A stretch of 42,322 nucleotides of DNA from positions 1 through 42,322 of IMG/VR virus record IMGVR_UViG_3300025266_000011; one strand, given 5' to 3'. The position numbers were made by a program, and so were the translations under genes. Positions 34,619 through 41,721 of this stretch are shown here, piece after piece (the stretch's first letter is position 1; each line of letters begins with the position of its first letter). The notes beneath the pieces were generated by a model. It was not told the origin of the DNA, searched no databases, and saw only the letters and a program-made list of their open reading frames with translations. The stretch is from a virus.

Positions 34619-34864
34619 TTAGAGTAAGTATATAAGAGGTGTTGCGTCTACTAAGTAGAAATTAAGCAACTTACCCTCACTACTATACTCTAGCTTGTAC
34701 TTCTTACCGTCTTCTAACTGTAGTAAAGCCCATCCTTTATCCATATACTTCTCTTTAATTACAGCCTTAATGATACGAGCGTGTAATGCAGGGTCGGCAG
34801 CTATGGATGCAGTATAATCTAGTGGAGTTTTAAGTGCATTCCATATAGGTTCGTACGTGCGCAT
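34619..34864 (-). CDS. Unknown 81-residue protein
   Basis: The product has a helical first half (DPALHARIIKAVIKEKYMDK) and a beta second half (WALLQLEDGKKYKLEYSSEG then KLLNFYLVDA). It ends in a hydrophobic tail (PLIYLL), a compact alpha-beta layout. It stands alone between two structured gaps and directly follows the large hairpin at 34909-34962. No clear Shine-Dalgarno is visible just upstream, so expression may depend on that leader. Not recognised. Confidence 0.55.
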   Translation of the reverse strand: MRTYEPIWNALKTPLDYTASIAADPALHARIIKAVIKEKYMDKGWALLQLEDGKKYKLEYSSEGKLLNFYLVDATPLIYLL

Positions 34865-34908
34865 AGATTAGGCGGCCAGTGAGTAAAGGTAGGTAAGGTT
34901 CTTTAAGT

Positions 34909-34962
34909 AGACCACTCTTAGTGCTGTAGGAAACCAGCTAAAGAAACTACAGCGAGTGGTCT
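34909..34962. repeat. Strong bulged hairpin in the leader of the 81-residue gene
   Basis: AGACCACTC (34909-34917) and GCTGTAG (34923-34929) pair with CTACAGC (34947-34953) and GAGTGGTCT (34954-34962). That is 16 perfect base pairs with one 5-base bulge and a 17-base loop. No T-run follows on either strand, so it is not a standard terminator. The loop is nearly complementary to the ribosome site of the gene before the polymerase. Confidence 0.75.
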
Positions 34963-35031
34963 TATTAAAAAACCCTACACTAGCTAAGTAATAATAGCTA
35001 GGTAGGTGTCGAGGTTAGTGCTAACTATAAC

Positions 35032-35778
35032 TTATAAGTTAGCGAGTAAGTCTTCGGCAGATACGTTAAGGAAAGTATCAGCTTTCTGTAACAAGAACTC
35101 TACGCACTCTTCGAAGTCTTCGATGTTAGGTGAGTTCTCAGCGTAGATAGCTAACTGCTCTACCATTAAGTTAAGAACGGCTTCGTTAGTCTTAACGCCC
35201 GATAACTTAGACACTAGAATCTTAGCTGCGTTAGCAACCTGTTCGACTTTCTTACCAGTAATAGCAGGCATACATTCAACGTAGTCCTGACCAAACGCTT
35301 CCCAAGTTTCTTTAGGAATACCACCACCACGTCGCTGCGCTTTAGGTATCTTAGAGATAACGTCCCAGCTTACTTTATCTACAGGAAAGGTAGCAGCGTT
35401 AATGCTGGTATCTTCTTGTAATAAGTCACGCGCTTGTGTGTTAACTACGGATTCCATTGCATCTAGCAATAACTCTAAACCTTTACCGCCAGCTTCTAAG
35501 ATAGCTACGATACCTTGAACAGAAGGGTAAGGCATAGCTAGTACTACTGGCTGACGCACTGTTTCGATACCAGTGTCTTTATCTTTAGATTTTTTAAAGT
35601 TAAACTGCGTAGCTTTGGTAGTTACATCAAAGTCGTAGTTAATTTTAATAGTATCTAATAACGCTACCATTTCTTCGTTACTAGGGTTAACTGCTTTGAT
35701 AACTACAGGGCCGGTAGCTACGTCAGCAGTATGGCTTGCTTCGTTATCTTGGTGGGTTGTTGCTTCTGATTCTGGCAT
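35032..35778 (-). CDS. Unknown 248-residue protein with its own strong promoter
   Basis: The product has an acidic, low-complexity N-terminus (about 1-25), a beta/alpha body (KINYDFDVTTKATQFNFKKS, PVVLAMPYPSVQGIVAILEA), a basic Gly-rich turn (PKAQRRGGGIPKETWEAFGQ) and a helical, acidic C-terminus. Such acidic helical tails occur in DNA-metabolism partners. A near-consensus promoter and a leader hairpin lie just upstream, suggesting high or separately timed expression. Its stop lies within the inverted repeat GCTAAC/GTTAGC (35020-35043). No family recognised. Confidence 0.7.
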   Translation of the reverse strand: MPESEATTHQDNEASHTADVATGPVVIKAVNPSNEEMVALLDTIKINYDFDVTTKATQFNFKKSKDKDTGIETVRQPVVLAMPYPSVQGIVAILEAGGKGLELLLDAMESVVNTQARDLLQEDTSINAATFPVDKVSWDVISKIPKAQRRGGGIPKETWEAFGQDYVECMPAITGKKVEQVANAAKILVSKLSGVKTNEAVLNLMVEQLAIYAENSPNIEDFEECVEFLLQKADTFLNVSAEDLLANL

Positions 35779-35846
35779 AAGTTTAATACTCTCTTAGTGT
35801 TAGATTAGCTGGTTAGGTTGTAGCTAAACTTTGTGGTTAGATTAAA

Positions 35847-35869
35847 CGGTTGGCTTTTTCTCCCAACCG
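35847..35869 (-). promoter_or_regulatory. Leader hairpin
   Basis: CGGTTGG and CCAACCG (35847-35853 and 35863-35869) form a perfect 7-bp stem with a 9-base loop, beginning close to the expected transcript start of the promoter at 35877-35904. On the minus strand it is followed by TTTAAT. It may protect the 5' end of the mRNA or act as a weak attenuator. Confidence 0.55.
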
Positions 35870-35876
35870 AATAATC

Positions 35877-35904
35877 AGTATACGCAGTATTGAATTTGCG
35901 TCAA
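35877..35904 (-). promoter_or_regulatory. Sigma70-type promoter
   Basis: On the minus strand TTGACG (35904-35899) and TATACT (35882-35877) are separated by 16 bases, a close match to the bacterial consensus. It lies between a finished gene (stop at 35913) and the 248-residue gene, pointing at the latter. Confidence 0.75.
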
Positions 35905-35912
35905 ATTCTTTT

Positions 35913-36269
35913 TTACTCTAGGGTAGGTGCTTTGGGTACGCCTGTAGTTAACAGTTCAGCTACTCTATCTTGCGCTTTAGCTTTGAGTTCTTCTAGCTTA
36001 GCTTTACGGTTATCTATATCTACTTCTTTAGCGGGACTAAACCCGCACCACTTTAGTTCTATATTACACTGGGTAATAATATTAAGCTGCTTATCTATAG
36101 CTAGATTATGCTTTAGTTTAACCACATCTCTATTAATAGTATGTATTAGATTAATAGATGCAGTACTTATCTCATCTACATTTGGTATAGTACAAAAGGG
36201 CACTGGTCTAATTGCATAGTGTATAAGCCAGTTGTACATAGTATTTATCTTTTGTAATTTAGATTGCAT
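35913..36269 (-). CDS. Unknown 118-residue protein
   Basis: The ATG at 36269 has AAGGAA ten bases before it. The product has an N-terminal helix with aromatic residues (YNWLIHYAIRPVPFCTIPNV), a middle helix, and a charged coiled-coil-like C-terminal half (KAKLEELKAKAQDRVAELL). It follows the 56-residue gene in a short run behind the helicase. No family recognised. Confidence 0.65.
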   Translation of the reverse strand: MQSKLQKINTMYNWLIHYAIRPVPFCTIPNVDEISTASINLIHTINRDVVKLKHNLAIDKQLNIITQCNIELKWCGFSPAKEVDIDNRKAKLEELKAKAQDRVAELLTTGVPKAPTLE

Positions 36270-36288
36270 TAGTTTATTCCTTAGTTAA

Positions 36289-36459
36289 TTAATTAGATTC
36301 TATATGAACTTCTAATACTTCTGCACCGTACACTGTAGTAGACATAGGCGCTAAACTTAAAGCTCGCTCTATGTCTTGATGTAACTCAGCCCTAAGCTCA
36401 GTATCATTAAGTGAGTGTGATGTATCCGTATCTACCTCTAACTCTACTGTGATTTTCAT
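36289..36459 (-). CDS. Unknown 56-residue protein
   Basis: A short frame from ATG 36459 to TAA 36289-36291 starts one base after the helicase stop, with AAAGGTAAG as ribosome site. The product is a balanced alpha-beta peptide: strand (MKITVELEVD), helix (TELRAELHQDIERALSL), strand (TTVYGAEVLEVHIE). That layout looks like a real small fold. Not recognised. Confidence 0.7.
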   Translation of the reverse strand: MKITVELEVDTDTSHSLNDTELRAELHQDIERALSLAPMSTTVYGAEVLEVHIESN

Positions 36460-36460
36460 A

Positions 36461-38263
36461 TTATAACTTACCTTTAAAGAAGATAGCTTTCTCAGCTAAG
36501 GTGTTACCCTTAATACGCTGCGATAGTATACCTTTAGTGAATGTTTCTGGCTCACATATAACATAGAGTTCTTCTCTAGCTCTAGTAATACCAGTGTAAA
36601 GTAACTCACGCTGTATCATACCAGCATGTGATTGGTGTATAGTTAAGAATACCTTACGCCACTCAGAACCTTGACTCTTATGTACTGTAAGCGCGTAGCT
36701 ATGCAATAAAGCATTAACATCTGCTGACTTATAGACAGTGATTATAGCCTCTGTGTCTAGTAACTTAACTACTATCTTATGGCTAGCTTGCGTTACTCTA
36801 TCCTCGCTGCTAGCTACTGCATCTAACATAAAATCTACGTCTTCGGGGTCGCACTCGTGGTAGTTAGATTCATCACCTCTGTTAGGATTAAAGCCCCAGT
36901 AGTCTAGCGTACGACTAGAAGGTTGTACTTTAGTACCAGTATAAGCTGGGTTATGTACTATCTCTACTATCTCAGCATCTTCTCTATCGTAGAGTACCTT
37001 GTCTCCCTCTGAGAAGTAGTGCTTATTAAAGCCAGCCATCACCTCGAAAGTAAACCTGTTATGCTTACGTGCTATATGATTAGCTATAATCTTGTTAAGC
37101 TCAGTAGTACCGCAGGCTTTATTATAAGGTATAAGTATCATATCCTCGTCAGGTATATAGACTCCCTTATCTATAGCTGATTTAAAGAACTCACCTAGTG
37201 TCATAACTGCGTGCTCTGCGTTAAGCTTCTTCTTCCAAGGGTGTATAGTTAGCTTACCCTCTTCTTTCCAGCTAGCATACTCAGTAGCTGGTATAGGCTT
37301 ACCTGATAATACTCTATGAGCTAAGCGTATAATAGGTGACTCTAGTGCTTGTCTATATACTTGGTCTAGCTCTATAACTGGTAACTCTAGCATCTTAAAG
37401 CCTAGTATAGCAGAACCGAACACTGGTGGTAACTGCTGTATATCACCTATAAATATCCACTGTACTGTATGGTTAAGCGCAGCTTCTACTTCTGCATAGA
37501 ACTCTACTGATAGCATACTAGCCTCTTCTACTATAATGGTAGAGATAGACTCAGGTAATGGGTTATTAGCATTACGTGCAGGTATAAAGCGCATAGTACT
37601 CTTAGCCATACCAGTCTCTTGGTCTGTTATATCAAAGTAGTTAGGTTGGTACTCTAATAGCTTATGCCCAGTTATACAGTTGTTCTGCATTTCCTTAGAC
37701 TGTACCTTACGTATGTTATTAACAGCGCGTCTAGTGTAAGATATAATTATAATACCTACACCTCCGTCTTTAAGGTGGCTATGTCCGTCAGCTTGTAAGG
37801 GTAGTGTACGACCTGCTTTAATGATAGCTTGTATACCACCTTGTGAGCAAGTAGTCTTACCTGTACCTGCCGCACCTATTAGTACACCCGACTCACCACT
37901 AGCAGCAAGGTCTATAAACTTTTGTTGCCTAGTGTTATAGGTAATTACTTCGCCATGCATACCAGTAGTCTGCGCTAGATTACTAGCAGTATCTGGCTGC
38001 GCTGACTGTTGCACTACCTCTACTGTAACCTCTACCTCTTCTATAGGTGTAGATAGTACCTTAGATTCTTTTGCTGCTAGCTTACGTAAATTAGCTATAC
38101 GCTCAGCTAAGGTAACAGGTTTAGTAGTAGTAGAGCTAGTAGAGCTAGTAGAGCTAGCTGGTGTAGGTACTGGTACTGGTTTAGCCTCTGCTGCGTCTCT
38201 GACAGCTTTATTAGCTCTAGCTCTGGCTAATAACTCTGGCATAGTAAGTTTATTTAAAGCCAT
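36461..38263 (-). CDS. SF1 DNA helicase, RecD/Pif1/Dda-like
   Basis: The 600-residue helicase shows the full motif set: I VLIGAAGTGKTT (residues 127-138), II IIVEEAS (E246, E247, with E in place of the usual D), III FIGDIQQLPP (271-280), V ALTVHKSQGSEW (524-535) and VI LYTGITRARE (555-564). It should unwind DNA 5' to 3' during replication or recombination. The N-terminal 110 residues are a low-complexity linker with Ser/Thr repeats (encoded by GAGCTAGTA repeats near 38124-38160) and no extra domain. The start lies one base after the preceding stop. Confidence 0.9.
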   Translation of the reverse strand: MALNKLTMPELLARARANKAVRDAAEAKPVPVPTPASSTSSTSSTTTKPVTLAERIANLRKLAAKESKVLSTPIEEVEVTVEVVQQSAQPDTASNLAQTTGMHGEVITYNTRQQKFIDLAASGESGVLIGAAGTGKTTCSQGGIQAIIKAGRTLPLQADGHSHLKDGGVGIIIISYTRRAVNNIRKVQSKEMQNNCITGHKLLEYQPNYFDITDQETGMAKSTMRFIPARNANNPLPESISTIIVEEASMLSVEFYAEVEAALNHTVQWIFIGDIQQLPPVFGSAILGFKMLELPVIELDQVYRQALESPIIRLAHRVLSGKPIPATEYASWKEEGKLTIHPWKKKLNAEHAVMTLGEFFKSAIDKGVYIPDEDMILIPYNKACGTTELNKIIANHIARKHNRFTFEVMAGFNKHYFSEGDKVLYDREDAEIVEIVHNPAYTGTKVQPSSRTLDYWGFNPNRGDESNYHECDPEDVDFMLDAVASSEDRVTQASHKIVVKLLDTEAIITVYKSADVNALLHSYALTVHKSQGSEWRKVFLTIHQSHAGMIQRELLYTGITRAREELYVICEPETFTKGILSQRIKGNTLAEKAIFFKGKL

Positions 38264-38264
38264 A

Positions 38265-39311
38265 CTATAAGTCTCCTGTAGGTGTAGCTACATCGGGTGC
38301 AGTCTGACTAGCTAGTAGTGCAGCTTTCTTAGCTAACTTAACTCTGTTCTGCGCTACTCTATAAGCTAGCTTAGCTTTTAAGAATGCTAGGTTACTGGAG
38401 TATTCAGTAGCTAATGGTTCAGACTCTGGTGCAGTAGCTATAAGTACTGATATCTCAGATTCGTTTTTCTGGATAACTTCTCTATCTACTGCGCTTATAC
38501 TAGGTAGTAGTGTATAACCTACGGACTGGCTATCACCACCTAAGTAATCTATATGATTCTTAATACCTGCATCTAGTGTACGAGTTAAGCTATGGAAGTG
38601 AATAGAGCCTACATCTATATTAGATTGGCAGTACTCTTTAACTTCTTTAAGTAATGCTATAGGTGTATTAAACATTTTAGCTCTATTAAAGCTATTAGCT
38701 ATAGTAGTCTGGTATAGCATAGCTTTATCTTTAGGGAACTCAGCAGCGCGATTAGCCCAGTGAGCTATAGTGTTAGCCATTTCGTACATCTCTACACTAC
38801 TATCATTAATAAGATAAGTAAGCTTATTAGTTAAGCGTTTAAGAGACTCGTATTCTTTTTCATCTAATTGAGCTTCACCAAAGCTAGTTATATTCTTACG
38901 CCATGCTTTTATCCAGTTAGGTATCTGAGATAAAGCACAGTTACCGTAAGTAACTCTAAAGGTAGGTTGCTTAAAGTGAGGGTGTAGTATACGTCTTGAT
39001 TGGTCTAGTACCTCTACTAGTTGGCATATATTATTCTCTATAACTACACTAGTCTGTAGTGAGTTAGGTGTTAAGCTACTAGGGTAGTCCCACTGTATAG
39101 AGTTACTGCTATGTAGTAACGCCATGAATAGTAGGTATGAGTCCGAAGGTTGTATTAACCCGCGACAGTGGCGTATATATAACTTATGTAGCTGCTTAGA
39201 TTCTAGTGTGAATACTGGATGAATGTAACCACTAGTGTGTGGTATAGTTAAGAAGTCCATACCAGTAGTAGTAAAATCTATGCCAGATATAGCACAGGTA
39301 ACTTTAGCCAT
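38265..39311 (-). CDS. Unknown 348-residue early protein
   Basis: The product starts with MAKVTCAISGIDFTTTGMDF and a beta-rich part with Cys and His (LHKLYIRHCRGLIQPSDSYL). Middle helices follow (KEYESLKRLTNKLTYLINDS), then a long Ala/Lys-rich helical C-terminus (LAYRVAQNRVKLAKKAALLA). It overlaps the preceding gene by eight bases and directly precedes the helicase gene. Because no primase is recognised in this genome, it is one of the few early proteins large enough to replace one, but no primase motif is visible. Function unknown. Confidence 0.65.
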   Translation of the reverse strand: MAKVTCAISGIDFTTTGMDFLTIPHTSGYIHPVFTLESKQLHKLYIRHCRGLIQPSDSYLLFMALLHSSNSIQWDYPSSLTPNSLQTSVVIENNICQLVEVLDQSRRILHPHFKQPTFRVTYGNCALSQIPNWIKAWRKNITSFGEAQLDEKEYESLKRLTNKLTYLINDSSVEMYEMANTIAHWANRAAEFPKDKAMLYQTTIANSFNRAKMFNTPIALLKEVKEYCQSNIDVGSIHFHSLTRTLDAGIKNHIDYLGGDSQSVGYTLLPSISAVDREVIQKNESEISVLIATAPESEPLATEYSSNLAFLKAKLAYRVAQNRVKLAKKAALLASQTAPDVATPTGDL

Positions 39312-39645
39312 TAGATTTAGTCTCCCGCTTTATTGTCCAGTTGAAAGAATCAGCTAAGAAAGCGCACTTAATAGTAGGGTGGTAACCTAGTATTATAGTT
39401 AATATGTTACCGCTATCTAGTACTACTTTAGCTGTCATTATACTACAATAAATCTGCTCAGGTACACTTACTATAGTGTACAGCTTTTGTGGTGTTACAG
39501 CTGTAATCTTATGGCCAGTGTCACGATTATTGTTAAAATCAGCAAATGCTGCTTTGCTCATGTTTAGATAGACTTGTCTACCTACTAAGATTTGCATATT
39601 TACTGGTAGTCTATTAGCTTTAGCTACAGTGTTAGTAGTATCCAT
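39304..39645 (-). CDS. Unknown 113-residue protein
   Basis: A beta-rich small protein (MQILVGRQVYLNMSKAAFAD, KLYTIVSVPEQIYCSIMTAK, GNILTIILGYH) with barrel-like strand spacing and a basic tail (WTIKRETKSNG). Start overlaps the previous stop by one base and stop overlaps the next gene by eight bases. An OB-like or SH3-like fold is possible. Not recognised. Confidence 0.6.
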   Translation of the reverse strand: MDTTNTVAKANRLPVNMQILVGRQVYLNMSKAAFADFNNNRDTGHKITAVTPQKLYTIVSVPEQIYCSIMTAKVVLDSGNILTIILGYHPTIKCAFLADSFNWTIKRETKSNG

Positions 39646-40136
39646 TAGTCGTTCTCCAAGTTTAGCTCATGCGCAGCTTCTTGCTCGCTAGTCATTAAGT
39701 CGTTAAGGTACATATGCTCAGTAGCTGCTGCTAACTCTTCTAAGTTACATAGCGCAGGGTCGTCAGTGTATTTAATATAACACTGTTCCCAATAGTCTTC
39801 TTTAGAAGTAGCAGTATAGTCGGCAGTAGCAGGTACGCTAGGTGTAGGTAATGAATACAAGCTAGGCTTACCTGTACCTAGCTCCATTAGTGTTTGCTGC
39901 TGCTTAGCTGCTGCTATAGTCTGCTCGTCTCTACTACTATAAGCTGGCTTAACACCGGCATTATCTATCTTAGCTTTAAAGACAGATAGTGTAGAGATAA
40001 CAGATAGACTAGCATCAGATAGTGGTTGTTCTCGCTTACATACTGCTAGTATATGCAGTATCTGTACGCTAGTTAGTACTGGACGGTATTTAACTAATTT
40101 ATTAGCTGGTGTATTAGCTGGTGTATTCATTAGCAT
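39645..40136 (-). CDS. Unknown 163-residue protein
   Basis: The product starts MLMNTPANTPANKLVKYRPV; ATG 40136 overlaps the preceding stop and ATG 40130 is also possible. A helical N-terminal part (VQILHILAVCKREQPLSDAS) is followed by a Gln/Pro-rich linker and an acidic C-terminal helix (LEELAAATEHMYLNDLMTSE). No family recognised. Confidence 0.6.
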   Translation of the reverse strand: MLMNTPANTPANKLVKYRPVLTSVQILHILAVCKREQPLSDASLSVISTLSVFKAKIDNAGVKPAYSSRDEQTIAAAKQQQTLMELGTGKPSLYSLPTPSVPATADYTATSKEDYWEQCYIKYTDDPALCNLEELAAATEHMYLNDLMTSEQEAAHELNLEND

Positions 40137-40642
40137 TAAAGCTCCATTAGTGGTTGGTGGTTTAGTATAATTTTAAGTGTACCTAGTGTACCTGCTTTGT
40201 TACTAGGTAAGTACATAGTCTTTACTCTAGCATAAGTTTCTAAGCTAGGTGTGCGATAGTAACGTTTAAGTACAGTACCGCTAGGTGTTACTAGTAAGTG
40301 TGTAGCTAGTGACCTGCCTATAGTAGTTACTTCTTCATTATTAGCTACTGCTATAGGATTAGCACCTACTAGTTTAGCTGCTGCTATCCAGTCCTTACCG
40401 TGCTCAGCTAACGGCCCTGCTATAACGTGAGCTATTTCATGTAAGATAGTATCCTTTATCTCGTAGTCAGATAGCTTAACCATCCAAGGCTTAGATAACT
40501 GTATAACTTTCTTGTTATAATCACATAAGCCTAAGCTAGTTATTCTAGTATTCCATTTAAACTCCCAGCCGTTAATACTTCTAGCACCTAGGTGTGTACG
40601 CATTAACTGTATAGCTAGTGTTTCTACGTGGCGTAACTCCAT
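40136..40642 (-). CDS. SprT-like zinc metalloprotease
   Basis: The 168-residue protein has the SprT/Spartan signature: HEIAH at residues 68-72 with a third zinc ligand H81 in AEHGKDW, preceded by TSLGLCDYNKKVIQLSKPWM, the usual strand before the active-site helix. Related proteases digest proteins crosslinked to DNA. The C-terminal half lacks an obvious zinc ribbon. The gene is second in the early operon, starting directly after the first gene's stop. A role in clearing host proteins from DNA is inference. Confidence 0.8.
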   Translation of the reverse strand: MELRHVETLAIQLMRTHLGARSINGWEFKWNTRITSLGLCDYNKKVIQLSKPWMVKLSDYEIKDTILHEIAHVIAGPLAEHGKDWIAAAKLVGANPIAVANNEEVTTIGRSLATHLLVTPSGTVLKRYYRTPSLETYARVKTMYLPSNKAGTLGTLKIILNHQPLMEL

Positions 40643-41044
40643 TTAGTTTCTACTCCCTACAGCTTGTATAGCATTAAGATAAGCTAATACCTCTTCATCA
40701 CTAAGGTATCTATCTTGCGTCACACCTGCGTTAGATAGGTCGGTTAGATAAGATAGAGATAGTGGAGTAGTATATAGTAATGTACTTACTAGCACTACTC
40801 TATACATATCAATAGTCTTAATCCTAGCTGTAGGAAACGGCATATTTGGTATACTATACGTAACTGCGCTAGTATACTTATACATAGCTACCTGCATATC
40901 TTCCTTACCTAAGAAGATTATACTAGCACTTGCTCCCTCTTCTAGTAAGCTATAACCATTCATAGTTATCTGAGTTATACTAGTTAAAGGAGAGGTTACA
41001 TAGGTAACTAAACCTAAGCTTGTTTCATTAGTTGATAGTTTCAT
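40643..41044 (-). CDS. Unknown first gene of the early operon
   Basis: The 133-residue product is the first gene behind the TTGACA promoter with its TGCCA repeats; the leader is about 75 bases. It is beta-rich with many Thr, Ser and Tyr residues (SLGLVTYVTSPLTSITQITM, VAMYKYTSAVTYSIPN), then helical near the end (LSDEEVLAYLNAIQAV). Being first expressed, it could act on host functions or regulate the array, but nothing in it shows DNA binding. Not recognised. Confidence 0.65.
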   Translation of the reverse strand: MKLSTNETSLGLVTYVTSPLTSITQITMNGYSLLEEGASASIIFLGKEDMQVAMYKYTSAVTYSIPNMPFPTARIKTIDMYRVVLVSTLLYTTPLSLSYLTDLSNAGVTQDRYLSDEEVLAYLNAIQAVGSRN

Positions 41045-41081
41045 TAGCTGATTCTCTTAGTTAGAACTAAATTGGTAATTA

Positions 41082-41143
41082 TGGCACGTTTTGGCATTTT
41101 GTGCCATTTCGTGCCATATTGTGCCATAATGCCACAATGCCAG
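41082..41143. repeat. Seven TGCCA/TGGCA repeats, 10- and 8-bp phased (array 1)
   Basis: TGGCA at 41082 and 41092 and TGCCA at 41102, 41112, 41122, 41130 and 41138 follow each other at steps of 10, 10, 10, 10, 8 and 8 bases. The sites fall on one face of the helix and change orientation once between 41092 and 41102. They cover the spacer, -10 and leader of the early promoter. Confidence 0.9.
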
Positions 41144-41153
41144 AACATGTCAA
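41126..41153 (-). promoter_or_regulatory. Early leftward sigma70 promoter inside repeat array 1
   Basis: On the minus strand TTGACA (41153-41148), a perfect -35, is followed after 16 bases by CATTAT (41131-41126), four of six matches to -10. It points at the first early gene. TGCCA sites sit within its spacer, on the -10 and downstream, the arrangement of operators for a repressor or activator. Confidence 0.7.
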
Positions 41154-41220
41154 GGGGGGTCTTAGTGTAACTATCCCCCTTTTGTGTATCTGTCTACGGT
41201 ATATACCTAGTTACTGTATA

Positions 41221-41281
41221 TACCTAACTACTAGTATACACTCTATATAGGGTAGAGAGAGTGTATAGCACTAGTTAGGTA
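41221..41281. repeat. 61-bp imperfect palindrome
   Basis: TATACACTCT (41235-41244) pairs with AGAGTGTATA (41258-41267). Outside it ACTAG (41230-41234) pairs with CTAGT (41271-41275), and TACCTA (41221-41226) pairs with TAGGTA (41276-41281). That makes 21 base pairs with two 3-base bulges and a 13-base loop. It could extrude as a cruciform. Confidence 0.75.
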
Positions 41282-41544
41282 GAGTATGTGTTACATGATT
41301 GATGTATAGTTATAACCCCACTTATTTAAATAAATACATTTAATACTTATATTCTTATATACTACTACTATATATACACTAGCTAGCTAGTCACTGCTAT
41401 ATATAGTTACTGCTAGCTAGTACTAGATATATACTGCTACCTAACTACTAGCCCTAGATAGATGGTAGGTAGATAGATAGTAGGTAGTTGTTAGGTATAT
41501 AGATAGACCAATATAGACCGATATACATACCCCCTTTTTTCAAA

Positions 41545-41592
41545 TGGCATTGTGGCAATGTGTCACGATGTGGTCATTGTGCCAAAATGCCA
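41545..41592. repeat. Inverted, degenerate TGCCA array (array 2)
   Basis: TGGCA at 41545 and 41553, a TGTCA variant at 41561, TGGTCA at 41571 and TGCCA at 41580 and 41588 form a second array, with one more TGGCA at 41623. The 13-mer TGGCATTGTGGCA at 41545-41557 is the exact reverse complement of 41130-41142 in array 1. CCCCCTT-type sequence precedes it as in array 1, but TTGACA is missing. Confidence 0.85.
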
Positions 41593-41672
41593 TTTTTAGT
41601 TATACCCTATAACTATCAAAAGTGGCATAAGAGAGAAGGTAACTAATATTAGATTATTAAAAGACAGACAGC

Positions 41673-41696
41673 AAAAAACCAGCTATTAAACTGGTT
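41673..41696 (-). terminator. Terminator after the join gene
   Basis: On the minus strand AACCAG (41696-41691) pairs with CTGGTT (41682-41677) and is followed by four more T (41676-41673). It lies about 50 bases after the stop of the gene ending at 41744. The stem is short. Confidence 0.5.
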
Positions 41697-41700
41697 AATG

Positions 41701-41721
41701 ATTAAGTATTAAGTATTAAGT
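41701..41721. repeat. Three tandem ATTAAGT units
   Basis: ATTAAGT is repeated exactly three times between the terminator and the stop of the join gene. Function unknown. Confidence 0.85.

Noticed and set aside
34909-34962. Rho-independent terminator
   Set aside because: The stem is strong but there is no T-run after it on either strand; on the minus strand the T-run comes before it.
41454-41528. 24-residue minus-strand frame just beside array 2
   Set aside because: Very short, read from TAGG/TAGA repeats, and the upstream G-run is not a normal ribosome site.
41130-41557. Invertible DNA segment between inverted 13-mers
   Set aside because: The arms are short and mostly degenerate and no recombinase gene is seen, so inversion is not supported.
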